The translations under genes and the position numbers were made by a program. The notes beneath the pieces are model-generated. The model saw only the letters and a list, made by a program, of their open reading frames with translations. It was not told the DNA's origin and ran no database searches. A DNA stretch of 9,964 nt. Origin: Oscillospiraceae bacterium (lineage in GTDB: Bacteria; Bacillota; Clostridia; Oscillospirales; Acutalibacteraceae). The stretch lies in NCBI GenBank assembly GCA_029013165.1, contig JAQXMV010000057.1, positions 1 to 9,964 of the forward strand, given 5' to 3'. Below, piece by piece: positions 1 through 5,479 of the stretch. Every line of letters begins with the position of its first letter. Position 1 is the first letter of the stretch.

Positions 1-80
1 GTGCCGTAACGCGCCCTTGGGGGCGCTTTCCGGGTGCGGCGCCCGGCCGTGCGCCGCCCGGGGCCGCGACCTCCCGTCAG
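1..80. repeat. GC-rich inverted-repeat cluster, no gene
   Basis: By count, 65 of the first 80 bases are G or C, while the next 120 bases look ordinary. A 6-bp hairpin (11-16 with 21-26, loop TTGG) is followed by only three T's. A second 7-bp inverted repeat (36-42 with 51-57) can be extended by two G-C pairs across a one-base bulge. The first could be a weak terminator for a plus-strand gene lying to the left, or both could be part of an interspersed GC-rich repeat cut by the window edge. The frame open across 34-333 is arginine- and proline-rich and has no recognisable domain, so I do not call a gene here. Positions 81-198 show nothing I can name. Confidence 0.4.
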
Positions 81-198
81 GCACTCACTTTCCCTCATCC
101 CGCAAACCTCCCCTGCACGAAGCCGGCAGTGCATTCTTGCAAGAGAAAACTTGAAAATCAGCCCTTCCACGGCGGTCGATTCTGCCTCCCCGGTGCTG

Positions 199-234
199 AA
201 AAAACAAGGGACACAGCTTGATGCCATGTCCCTT
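199..234 (-). terminator. Rho-independent terminator of the acyl-CoA synthetase gene
   Basis: Read on the minus strand, an 8-bp stem (AAGGGACA, 234-227, pairing with TGTCCCTT, 213-206) closes a 13-nt loop. After one G it is followed by six T's (204-199). It starts 20 bases after the stop codon of the minus-strand ligase, the usual place for an intrinsic terminator. No other minus-strand gene lies between. Confidence 0.85.
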
Positions 235-254
235 AAAACCGTTATATTGTTTCC

Positions 255-1967
255 TTATGCGGTCTCCGGAATCGGATCCGACAGCTTGATGAAGTCGATC
301 TTCTCCATCTTCGTTCTGGGCAGAAGCTCATAGAACTCCACTCTTCTCGGGCAGGAGTAGGCCTCGATATTGGCGCGGCAGAAAGCCAGAATGTCCTCTC
401 TTGCCTTTTCCTCATCGGCCTGGGGATCCTTCAGAGATACACAGAGCTTGATCTCAGGCTTTCCGTTCTCGTCATAGCCCTGAACGGCACAAACTTCATT
501 GATATAGTCAAGAGCCGTCAGCTTTTCCTCAATGGTCGCGGGATAAATATTATAGCCGGAAATGATGATGATTCTCTTCTTTCTGCTGGTGAAAACCAAA
601 TGTCCGTCGGTGTCCAGATAGCCGATGTCGCCGGTTCTGATCCACTTTTCGCCATTTTCGTCGATATAGATACCGGTTTCCTGGATCACATCATCGGGCA
701 GATAGCGGTTCATCATGGTGTCGCCTGTGGCGACAACCTCTCCGACTTCACCGGCAGGCAGCTCGTTTCCGTTATCGTCCCAGATACGCAGATCCACGCC
801 GAGAATCGGCTTGCCGACGGTATCGGTTCTCCATTCGCCCTCGGGCAGATTGTTTGTGGTGCATACGGCGCACATTTCCGTCAGGCCATAGCCTCTGGCA
901 AGCTGAGCCGTTGAACCCAGCGCCTTGATCTTGGCATTGAAGTTCTCAACAAAGTCACGGCTGACGAAGTCACCGCCGACAGAAAGAATTTTGATATTTT
1001 TGACGCCGTCATTTTCAAAATTATCGGCATCCATCATTTTCTGGAACATCTTCGGTACACCGATCATTTCCACAATATTGTACTTGGCGATCAGATTATT
1101 GGCCTGCACGGCATCGAACTTGGAGATCATAATGGGACGGTAAGCGTTGCACAGAGCATAGTGCATGGTAACACCCAGTCCGAAAGCATGGAAGCAGGGC
1201 AGCACGCACAGAGAATGTGCCGTCTCATAGTCGTGCGGAAGATCCAGCACATACATGGCATAGGCAAGGCTATTGAAAGAGAAAGCCGAATGAATGATGG
1301 TCTTGCTCCTTCCGGTGGTTCCGCCGCCGTGGAGATAGATGGCGTCGTCCTTGCCGGGAGCTTTCACGGTCTCCACTGCGGGGAGATCCATGGTGCGAAT
1401 GGAAGCAAAGGGAACGACATTCCGGCTCTCGGGCACATGGGCATTCTGCATTTCGTTGCCCTTGGCATATTTAAAGGCGATATCCTCGGGATTGCAATAA
1501 TCGGAAACGGAGCAGACAATGGTCATATATTCGTCAATGACGCTGGCAAAAGCTCCGGCAAAAAGATCCAGAACAAAAAGGCCCTTGCTCTTGGTGTGCT
1601 TCATAATTTCCATCAACTGTGCCGGCGGCGTCATGGGGTGAACGAAATTGCCGATGGCACCCAGCTTGCTCAGGGCATAAAAGGCAGTGAAAGCGTGACC
1701 GCAGGAGGGCAGGAAAACGGTGAACACATCGCCTTTGCCCACACCCTTAGAGGCCAGAAATGCGGCGGTCTTTTCAATATCCGAAAACAGCTTTGAAATC
1801 TTCGTTGCCGACTCGAAGGACGCAACGGGGGTCACGAAAGCCGTATAGTCTTCGCCGAGATCTTTGGAAACGCGATGATAGGAATTGATCATATATTCAT
1901 AGCAGGATTCATTTCCCGGCGGGGTGAGGTAGTTCTCTTTGGGGGCTTTGTAGGTCAGGTTTTTCAT
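255..1967 (-). CDS. AMP-forming acyl-CoA synthetase / acyl-CoA ligase (class I adenylate-forming enzyme)
   Basis: A 570-aa member of the adenylate-forming (ANL) superfamily. Family enzymes activate a carboxylic acid with ATP to an acyl-adenylate and then transfer it to CoA in the cytoplasm. Visible core motifs are the phosphate-binding loop HGGGTTGRSK (213-222), the adenine/Mg motif GYGLTE (359-364), the ribose-binding TGD (445-447), the hinge segment starting SRKKRIIIISGYN (461 on), and the C-terminal catalytic lysine in PRTKMEKID (K556). Length is typical for stand-alone ligases, with no carrier domain. The P-loop is unusual: the common form is a Ser/Thr-rich lead-in and GTTGxPK, but here His-Gly-Gly precedes it and Ser replaces Pro. 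A Glu sits where Gly usually precedes the last lysine. The minus-strand start at 1967 has a purine-rich AAAGGATGG about 10 bases upstream. The gene is divergent from a TetR regulator, which suggests repression relieved by the substrate or its CoA ester. The substrate (fatty, aromatic or bile acid) cannot be read from the sequence. Confidence 0.9.
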   Translation of the reverse strand: MKNLTYKAPKENYLTPPGNESCYEYMINSYHRVSKDLGEDYTAFVTPVASFESATKISKLFSDIEKTAAFLASKGVGKGDVFTVFLPSCGHAFTAFYALSKLGAIGNFVHPMTPPAQLMEIMKHTKSKGLFVLDLFAGAFASVIDEYMTIVCSVSDYCNPEDIAFKYAKGNEMQNAHVPESRNVVPFASIRTMDLPAVETVKAPGKDDAIYLHGGGTTGRSKTIIHSAFSFNSLAYAMYVLDLPHDYETAHSLCVLPCFHAFGLGVTMHYALCNAYRPIMISKFDAVQANNLIAKYNIVEMIGVPKMFQKMMDADNFENDGVKNIKILSVGGDFVSRDFVENFNAKIKALGSTAQLARGYGLTEMCAVCTTNNLPEGEWRTDTVGKPILGVDLRIWDDNGNELPAGEVGEVVATGDTMMNRYLPDDVIQETGIYIDENGEKWIRTGDIGYLDTDGHLVFTSRKKRIIIISGYNIYPATIEEKLTALDYINEVCAVQGYDENGKPEIKLCVSLKDPQADEEKAREDILAFCRANIEAYSCPRRVEFYELLPRTKMEKIDFIKLSDPIPETA

Positions 1968-2069
1968 TCTTGTTTATCCATCCTTTTCTCTGTTGTTTTT
2001 GTTTTGACGGCATGAATCATTCGGCGACACAAACCAGGGGATGGCCGCCATTTATCCCTTTGCCTTGCA

Positions 2070-2098
2070 AAGATAAAACGCTCTCTTAGCTTTGACAA
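2070..2098 (-). promoter_or_regulatory. Sigma-A-like promoter candidate for the acyl-CoA synthetase gene
   Basis: On the minus strand, TTGTCA (2098-2093) is followed after exactly 17 bases by TATCTT (2075-2070). Transcription would begin near 2062, leaving a leader of about 95 nt before the ATG at 1967. The palindrome ACACACTGTGT (2112-2122) lies just upstream of the -35 box and could serve a regulator. Confidence 0.5.
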
Positions 2099-2163
2099 AT
2101 TGATAAAATTAACACACTGTGTCACTTATATCAAAAACTTGTTATCAGAAAATATAAAGAATG

Positions 2164-2178
2164 TTAACAAGCTGTTAA
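2164..2178. promoter_or_regulatory. Palindrome TTAACA-AGC-TGTTAA, candidate operator
   Basis: A perfect 6-3-6 palindrome lies between the two divergent promoter candidates, ten bases upstream of the -35 box of the regulator promoter. Its size and position suit a TetR-type operator, but no binding site is known for this protein. The half-site order is inverted relative to the Rex consensus (TGTTAA before TTAACA), so I do not read it as a Rex site. Confidence 0.4.
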
Positions 2179-2187
2179 TACAAAGTG

Positions 2188-2216
2188 TTGATTCGTCCAA
2201 ATCTATGTGCTATATT
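2188..2216 (+). promoter_or_regulatory. Sigma-A-like promoter of the TetR regulator gene
   Basis: TTGATT (2188-2193) and TATATT (2211-2216) are separated by exactly 17 bases. Transcription would start near 2223, giving a leader of roughly 105 nt to the ATG at 2327. This is the best promoter match on the plus strand of this intergenic region. Confidence 0.6.
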
Positions 2217-2222
2217 AATCTT

Positions 2223-2252
2223 ATGTTACAGTATGCCACAGCGATGTAACAT
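2223..2252. promoter_or_regulatory. Inverted repeat ATGTTACA-N14-TGTAACAT, candidate operator
   Basis: Perfect 8-bp arms (2223-2230 and 2245-2252) are separated by 14 bases. The left arm begins at the predicted transcription start of the regulator gene. A protein bound here would block that promoter, so the position fits autorepression by the TetR protein. There is no T-tract, so it is not a terminator. It could instead be a leader hairpin in the mRNA. Confidence 0.45.
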
Positions 2253-2326
2253 TAGTGACGATTTGACACAATTTAGACTTGACTTTTTCAAAGCCGAGAA
2301 GAATGAGACTGAAAGAGGAGAAATCA

Positions 2327-2938
2327 ATGGAAAAGAGAGAATACAGTTGTGTAAAAAAAACAAAGAAAGCCTTTGAAAGAAGTCTTGCGGAGCTGTCTAA
2401 GGATTATCAGGCCAATAAGATATCCGTGACCATGGTCTGCAAAAAAGCACAGCTCAGCCGTAATGCCTTTTATTTTCACTATAAAGACATCAACGCACTC
2501 ATCGAGGATATCGAAAACGATGTGATCCGTGAGGCGCAGGCTCTGCTGGAAGAGCTGGAAAAATTAGGATTTCCCAAAACGGTATATGCCACCATCGACG
2601 CTCTGATTGATCTTTTTGAGAGCCGCCGGGACACAGTTCTCATGCTCATGGACAATACCTATTCCACCTCTTTTATTTCCAGGCTCAGCGATATGTACAG
2701 CGAATTTAACTATAAATATTATGTTCAGTATAACGGCGAAAGAGATTCGAGAACCGGTTACGAATACTATTACCGTTTCATTTCCTCCGGCTTTTACGGT
2801 CTGCTTCGCCGCTGGCTGGAAAACCCCGACGACATGACAAAGGCCTCCCTGAAGGGCCTGGCTTATGTTCTGGTCAAGCGTCTGATTGTTCCCAGCAATC
2901 CGGACATCGAACAATACACGATGCCGATAAAGGACTGA
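2327..2938 (+). CDS. TetR/AcrR-family transcriptional regulator
   Basis: A 203-aa protein with an N-terminal helix-turn-helix in TetR style: residues about 31-52 include KISVTMVCKKAQLSRNAFYF, followed by HYKDINALIEDIE. The remainder is an all-helical ligand-binding/dimerisation domain rich in Tyr and Phe (e.g. YEYYYRFISSGFYGLLRRWL near 145-164), suggesting a hydrophobic pocket. I chose the ATG at 2327 over the in-frame ATG at 2279 because AGAGGAG lies six bases before it and the upstream 16 residues are not TetR-like. The gene is divergent from the acyl-CoA synthetase gene, with palindromes between them. By analogy with TetR proteins beside acyl-CoA ligases, it probably represses the ligase and itself and responds to an acyl or acyl-CoA ligand; this is inference. 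The two genes share no overlap. Confidence 0.85.
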   Translation: MEKREYSCVKKTKKAFERSLAELSKDYQANKISVTMVCKKAQLSRNAFYFHYKDINALIEDIENDVIREAQALLEELEKLGFPKTVYATIDALIDLFESRRDTVLMLMDNTYSTSFISRLSDMYSEFNYKYYVQYNGERDSRTGYEYYYRFISSGFYGLLRRWLENPDDMTKASLKGLAYVLVKRLIVPSNPDIEQYTMPIKD

Positions 2939-3049
2939 CGGCAAGAAAGCCGACGGCCGCGAAAGGACCTGCGCTATCCCTGCACGGTGGGAACGCATGG
3001 AAGAAGCGAACTGTGCCCCCTTAATTAAAAATGAATGAATCATGAATGA

Positions 3050-3075
3050 AGCGACACAGCGTTTGCTGTGTCGCT
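3050..3075. terminator. Bidirectional hairpin terminator between convergent genes
   Basis: An 11-bp perfect stem (3050-3060 with 3065-3075, core GCGACACAGC) closes a GTTT loop. On the plus strand it is followed by the T-rich TCGTTTATTTATC, and on the minus strand by TTCATTCATGATTCATTTTT. It lies 111 bases after the regulator's stop codon and 45 bases after the stop of the minus-strand gene at 3121, so it can serve both. The stretch 2939-3049 otherwise holds nothing I recognise. Confidence 0.75.
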
Positions 3076-3120
3076 CTCGTTTATTTATCTTAAAACCGCC
3101 GGTAATCACCTGTTATCCGC

Positions 3121-3612
3121 TTATTTATGATATTTCAGGTGGCAGATGTCATCGCCTTTGGCAATGGTCTTGGGCAGATCCAGCTCGGCGCCGTATCTCT
3201 CTCCGATACCTCTGTCGCCGCACATGGCGATATCGCAAAGCTCTGCGATTTCTTCATCACTGCAGCCGACTTTTTGCCAGGCTTTGACCAGAGGACAGTA
3301 ATGGAATTTCAGCTCCAGAAGATCATCGGTGGATTTTATCACATCCATTTCAAACGTCCACTGAGCAGGCTTCGTGAAGAGAGACTTTCTCAGTCCGACG
3401 AGAGATTCGGTACCGCCTTTTTTCACAAGGCCGGCTCCCTGATAGCGTCCGCAGCGACGCACAGCGGCGGCGGCAAAGTCCTTGGGATCGAGACCTTTCT
3501 TCTTGGCTTCATCGGTGAGATAATAGAGCCAGAGGGCGCGGTGTTCCAGCTGTTCCCGAACCGCGACAACGATGGGATTTTTAATTTTTGCTTCATTTTT
3601 AACGATTGACAT
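3121..3612 (-). CDS. L-2-amino-thiazoline-4-carboxylic acid hydrolase-family protein
   Basis: A 163-aa soluble protein resembling the ATC hydrolase family (Pfam ATC_hydrolase), named for a Pseudomonas enzyme that opens L-2-amino-thiazoline-4-carboxylate on the way to L-cysteine. The family-like signature is in the C-terminal half: FHYCPLVKAWQKVGC (103-117), then ELCDIAMCGDRG (124-135), and a final GDDICHLKYHK (153-163). Six cysteines are present (54, 106, 117, 126, 131, 157). The CP and final GDxxC elements are the part I recognise; their exact catalytic role is not established to my knowledge. The ATG at 3612 is preferred over 3645 because AAAAGGAG lies eight bases upstream and the extra 11 residues overlap the promoter. 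It is a single-gene unit with its own promoter and terminator. Most clostridial members of this family are uncharacterised, so the true substrate is unknown. Confidence 0.7.
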   Translation of the reverse strand: MSIVKNEAKIKNPIVVAVREQLEHRALWLYYLTDEAKKKGLDPKDFAAAAVRRCGRYQGAGLVKKGGTESLVGLRKSLFTKPAQWTFEMDVIKSTDDLLELKFHYCPLVKAWQKVGCSDEEIAELCDIAMCGDRGIGERYGAELDLPKTIAKGDDICHLKYHK

Positions 3613-3636
3613 TTTTACATTCTCCTTTTCTCTGTC

Positions 3637-3678
3637 TGTCGACAAATATATTGTAGCACAAAGCGCTTTTCAATGCAA
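3637..3678 (-). promoter_or_regulatory. Extended -10 promoter of the ATC hydrolase-family gene with a palindrome at the start site
   Basis: On the minus strand, TTGCAT (3678-3673) and TACAAT (3655-3650) are 17 bases apart, and TGC directly precedes the -10 box, giving an extended -10. The spacer contains the palindrome AAAGCGCTTT (3669-3660). The self-complementary TGTCGACA (3644-3637) covers the expected transcription start. The leader to the ATG at 3612 would be about 30 nt. Either palindrome could be an operator; no regulator is indicated. Confidence 0.6.
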
Positions 3679-3750
3679 TGTCAAAATCGAAAAACGACGG
3701 GACTGTCGAGAAATGATGACCGATGCCGTTTTCTTCGAGCGACAGGCGTT

Positions 3751-4027
3751 TAGGGTGCCACATATAAATCCGAAGTCGCCCGAAAGAGCGAATTTTCGCG
3801 TCTTTTCGGCGCTTCGGACTGGAAAGACGCGCGTCTGTCGGCGTCCTCAGCATCCAAAAATACACCGAAAACTCACCCTTTCGGGTCAAAGATTTTTTAT
3901 CGGCGTATTTTTGTTCAGTCAAGGCAAAAGCGCAGTAAATCCTTTTTGGATTTACGAGCATTTTAACGCAGAATGGGCGGAAATACGCCGATAAAAAAAC
4001 AGATTAGGATTTATATGTGTCACCCTA
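3751..4027. mobile_element. MITE-like element with 21-bp terminal inverted repeats and TA ends
   Basis: Positions 3751-3771 and the reverse complement of 4007-4027 agree in 20 of 21 bases (single mismatch at 3759). Both ends finish in TA, so the element proper may be 3753-4025, flanked by a duplicated TA as in IS630/Tc1-mariner insertions. There is no transposase. The interior is strongly folded: an arm CGCGTCTTT (3797-3805) pairing with AAAGACGCG (3823-3831), and a long arm 3893-3998. A minus-strand frame runs through it (3961 to 3599) but has no good start or domain and overlaps the promoter of the next gene. A non-autonomous transposable element is the best reading; a large structured RNA gene is the main alternative. 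Confidence 0.65.
3893..3998. repeat. Perfect 18-bp inverted repeat with nested hairpin inside the MITE-like element
   Basis: Positions 3893-3910 (TTTTTTATCGGCGTATTT) are exactly complementary to 3981-3998. At the middle of the enclosed 70 bases sits a second hairpin, GTAAATCC (3935-3942) with GGATTTAC (3948-3955), loop TTTTT. Its arm GGATTTA recurs in the terminal repeats of the element, so the same short word is used at the ends and centre. This arm would form a cruciform in DNA or a branched stem in RNA. Confidence 0.7.
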
Positions 4028-4055
4028 TGGTACTCCAAGCGAGAAAAAACGGCAA

Positions 4056-4204
4056 GCATAGTGATTTTCAGCTCCATGGTTCGATATCATGGAGCTGAAA
4101 GGATAGCGAAAGTACAACTATTATTTAGTCTGATTTTTTCTGTCATATATCACTATGCGCTCGGGCGCATTTATCGACAGTCTAAAACAAGGCGTTCTGC
4201 CTTG
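4056..4204 (+). promoter_or_regulatory. Structured leader / control region of the alcohol dehydrogenase gene
   Basis: Beyond the 13-bp palindrome, several further pairings are visible. GCATAGTGAT (4056-4065) is exactly complementary to ATCACTATGC (4149-4158) and would stack directly on the palindrome stem. ATGCGC (4155-4160) pairs with GCGCAT (4165-4170) around TCGG, enclosed by CTGTC (4140-4144) with GACAG (4176-4180). CAAGGC (4188-4193) pairs with GCCTTG (4199-4204). The first and second pairings share 4155-4158 and exclude each other. It matches no riboswitch class I recognise. Whether the region is transcribed from its start is unknown. Confidence 0.35.
4066..4100. promoter_or_regulatory. 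13-bp perfect palindrome upstream of the alcohol dehydrogenase gene
   Basis: TTTCAGCTCCATG (4066-4078) is exactly complementary to CATGGAGCTGAAA (4088-4100), with a nine-base centre. No T-tract follows on either strand, so it is not an intrinsic terminator. A weak promoter candidate (CTGAAA at 4095-4100, then TATTAT at 4119-4124, 18-base spacer) would place the right half over the -35 box, which suits an operator. Otherwise it is a leader stem. Confidence 0.5.
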
Positions 4205-4242
4205 CTTAGAATAATCATATTATTATTCGGGAGGTTTTTATT

Positions 4243-5418
4243 ATGGCAAGATTTACAATTCCAAGAGATGTTTATCACGGCAAAGGCTCCCTTGACGCCC
4301 TGAAAACATTAAAGGGCAGCAGGGCTATGGTGGTCACCGGCGGCGGAAGCATGAAACGCTTCGGTTTTCTTGATCAGGTGGTCGAAAACCTGAAAAGTGC
4401 AGGTATGGAGGTTCACCTCTTTGAGGGCGTGGAACCCGATCCCTCTGTCGAGACGGTCATGCGCGGCGCCGAAGCCATGAGAGCTTTTGAGCCCGACTGG
4501 ATCGTCGCCATCGGCGGCGGCTCACCCATCGATGCCGCCAAGGCCATGTGGGCATTTTATGAGTATCCGGAGACCACCTTTGAAGATCTTTGCATTCCTT
4601 TTCATTTCCCTGAGCTTCGCACCAAAGCGAAATTCTGTGCGATCCCCTCAACCTCAGGCACGGCCACGGAGGTCACCGCTTTCTCGGTTATTACCGACTA
4701 TCAGTCCGGTGTAAAATATCCTCTTGCCGACTTTAACATCACGCCCGATGTGGCGATCGTGGATCCGGCTCTGGCGGAAACCATGCCCAAAAAGCTGACG
4801 GCTTTCACCGGTATGGACGCACTCACCCACGCCATTGAAGCCTATGTTTCTCTGCTCAACTGCGACTACACCGATCCCCTTGCTCTCCATGCCATCAAAA
4901 TGATCACCGAATATTTACCGGCTTCCTTTGCCGGCGATTCCTATGCCCGAGAGAAAATGCACAACGCGCAGTGTCTGGCCGGCATGGCTTTCTCCAACGC
5001 ACTGCTTGGCATCGTTCATTCCATGGCTCATAAAACCGGCGCCGCCTATTCCGGCGGACACATCGTCCACGGCTGTGCCAACGCCATGTATCTGCCCAAG
5101 GTAATCCGCTATAACGCCAAGGATGAAACCGCCGCTAAAAGATACGGCGAAATTGCGGCTTTCATCGGTCTTGAGCCCAGCGTTGACGCCCTGATCGAAA
5201 AAATCAAGGAGATGAACAAAACCTTAGAGATTCCCTGCTGCATCAGGGATTATGAGGGCGGCATCATCGACGAACAGGAATTCTTAGACAAACTGCCCAA
5301 GGTAGCTGAGCTGGCTGTCGGTGACGCCTGCACCGGCTCGAATCCCCGCAAGATCACACCGGCAGAAATGGAAAAGCTGCTGAAATGCTGCTTCTACGAC
5401 GAAGAAGTGGATTTCTGA
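4243..5418 (+). CDS. Iron-containing alcohol dehydrogenase (group III, AdhE C-terminal/butanol dehydrogenase-like)
   Basis: A 391-aa cytoplasmic enzyme of the Fe-ADH family that interconverts an aldehyde and a primary alcohol with NAD(P)H, typically to discard reducing power in fermentation. Visible features are the nucleotide-binding GGGSPIDAAK (91-100), PSTSGTATEVTAFSVI (135-150), and the metal-site helix GMDALTHAIEAYVS (190-203) with expected ligands D192 and H196. IVHSMAHKTG (257-266) supplies H259, and HIVHGCAN (273-280) supplies H276 by alignment with FucO and AdhE. The C-terminal DACTGSNPR (361-369) is a known AdhE/ADH signature. Length is normal for the family. The ligand loop between MAHKTG and HG appears about three residues longer than in AdhE. 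The start is fixed by CGGGAGG eight bases before the ATG. The gene is monocistronic, with a structured leader and its own terminator. I looked for a Rex redox operator in the leader and saw none. Substrate and cofactor preference cannot be read. Confidence 0.93.
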   Translation: MARFTIPRDVYHGKGSLDALKTLKGSRAMVVTGGGSMKRFGFLDQVVENLKSAGMEVHLFEGVEPDPSVETVMRGAEAMRAFEPDWIVAIGGGSPIDAAKAMWAFYEYPETTFEDLCIPFHFPELRTKAKFCAIPSTSGTATEVTAFSVITDYQSGVKYPLADFNITPDVAIVDPALAETMPKKLTAFTGMDALTHAIEAYVSLLNCDYTDPLALHAIKMITEYLPASFAGDSYAREKMHNAQCLAGMAFSNALLGIVHSMAHKTGAAYSGGHIVHGCANAMYLPKVIRYNAKDETAAKRYGEIAAFIGLEPSVDALIEKIKEMNKTLEIPCCIRDYEGGIIDEQEFLDKLPKVAELAVGDACTGSNPRKITPAEMEKLLKCCFYDEEVDF

Positions 5419-5433
5419 TTGTTACATAATAAG

Positions 5434-5479
5434 GGCTGTCGCCAAATGGTTTTCACCAGGGCGACAGCCTCATTTTTTT
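5434..5479 (+). terminator. Rho-independent terminator of the alcohol dehydrogenase gene
   Basis: A perfect 10-bp GC-rich stem GGCTGTCGCC (5434-5443) pairs with GGCGACAGCC (5460-5469) around a 16-nt loop, followed by TCA and seven T's (5473-5479). The T-tract overlaps the TAA stop of the converging polA gene. On the minus strand the hairpin is followed by the weaker CTTATTATG, so it may also stop polA transcripts, but less surely. Confidence 0.9.

Noticed and set aside
34..333. Plus-strand open frame of 99 codons at the left edge
   Set aside because: It is Arg/Pro-rich because of the GC-rich patch, and runs through the minus-strand terminator into the ligase gene. No domain is present.
1161..1796. 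Plus-strand open frame of 211 codons opposite the acyl-CoA synthetase
   Set aside because: It is antisense to a gene with intact ligase motifs and gives a Gly/His-rich product typical of shadow frames.
2164..2178. Rex (NADH-sensing) operator
   Set aside because: The half-sites are in the opposite order to the Rex consensus and the spacing is three rather than four. No Rex-like site was seen upstream of the alcohol dehydrogenase either.
3599..3961. Minus-strand open frame of 120 codons through the MITE-like element
   Set aside because: It is basic and low in recognisable domain content, with no convincing ribosome binding site. It spans two unrelated kinds of DNA (element and promoter region) and overlaps the start of the ATC hydrolase-family gene.
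4188..4204. Intrinsic terminator/attenuator just before the alcohol dehydrogenase gene
   Set aside because: The CAAGGC/GCCTTG hairpin has only six pairs and is followed on the plus strand by CTTAGAATAATC rather than a T-tract.
4031..4242. tRNA or a known riboswitch in the alcohol dehydrogenase leader
   Set aside because: There is no cloverleaf, CCA-type end or T-loop consensus, and the hairpins match no riboswitch core I know.
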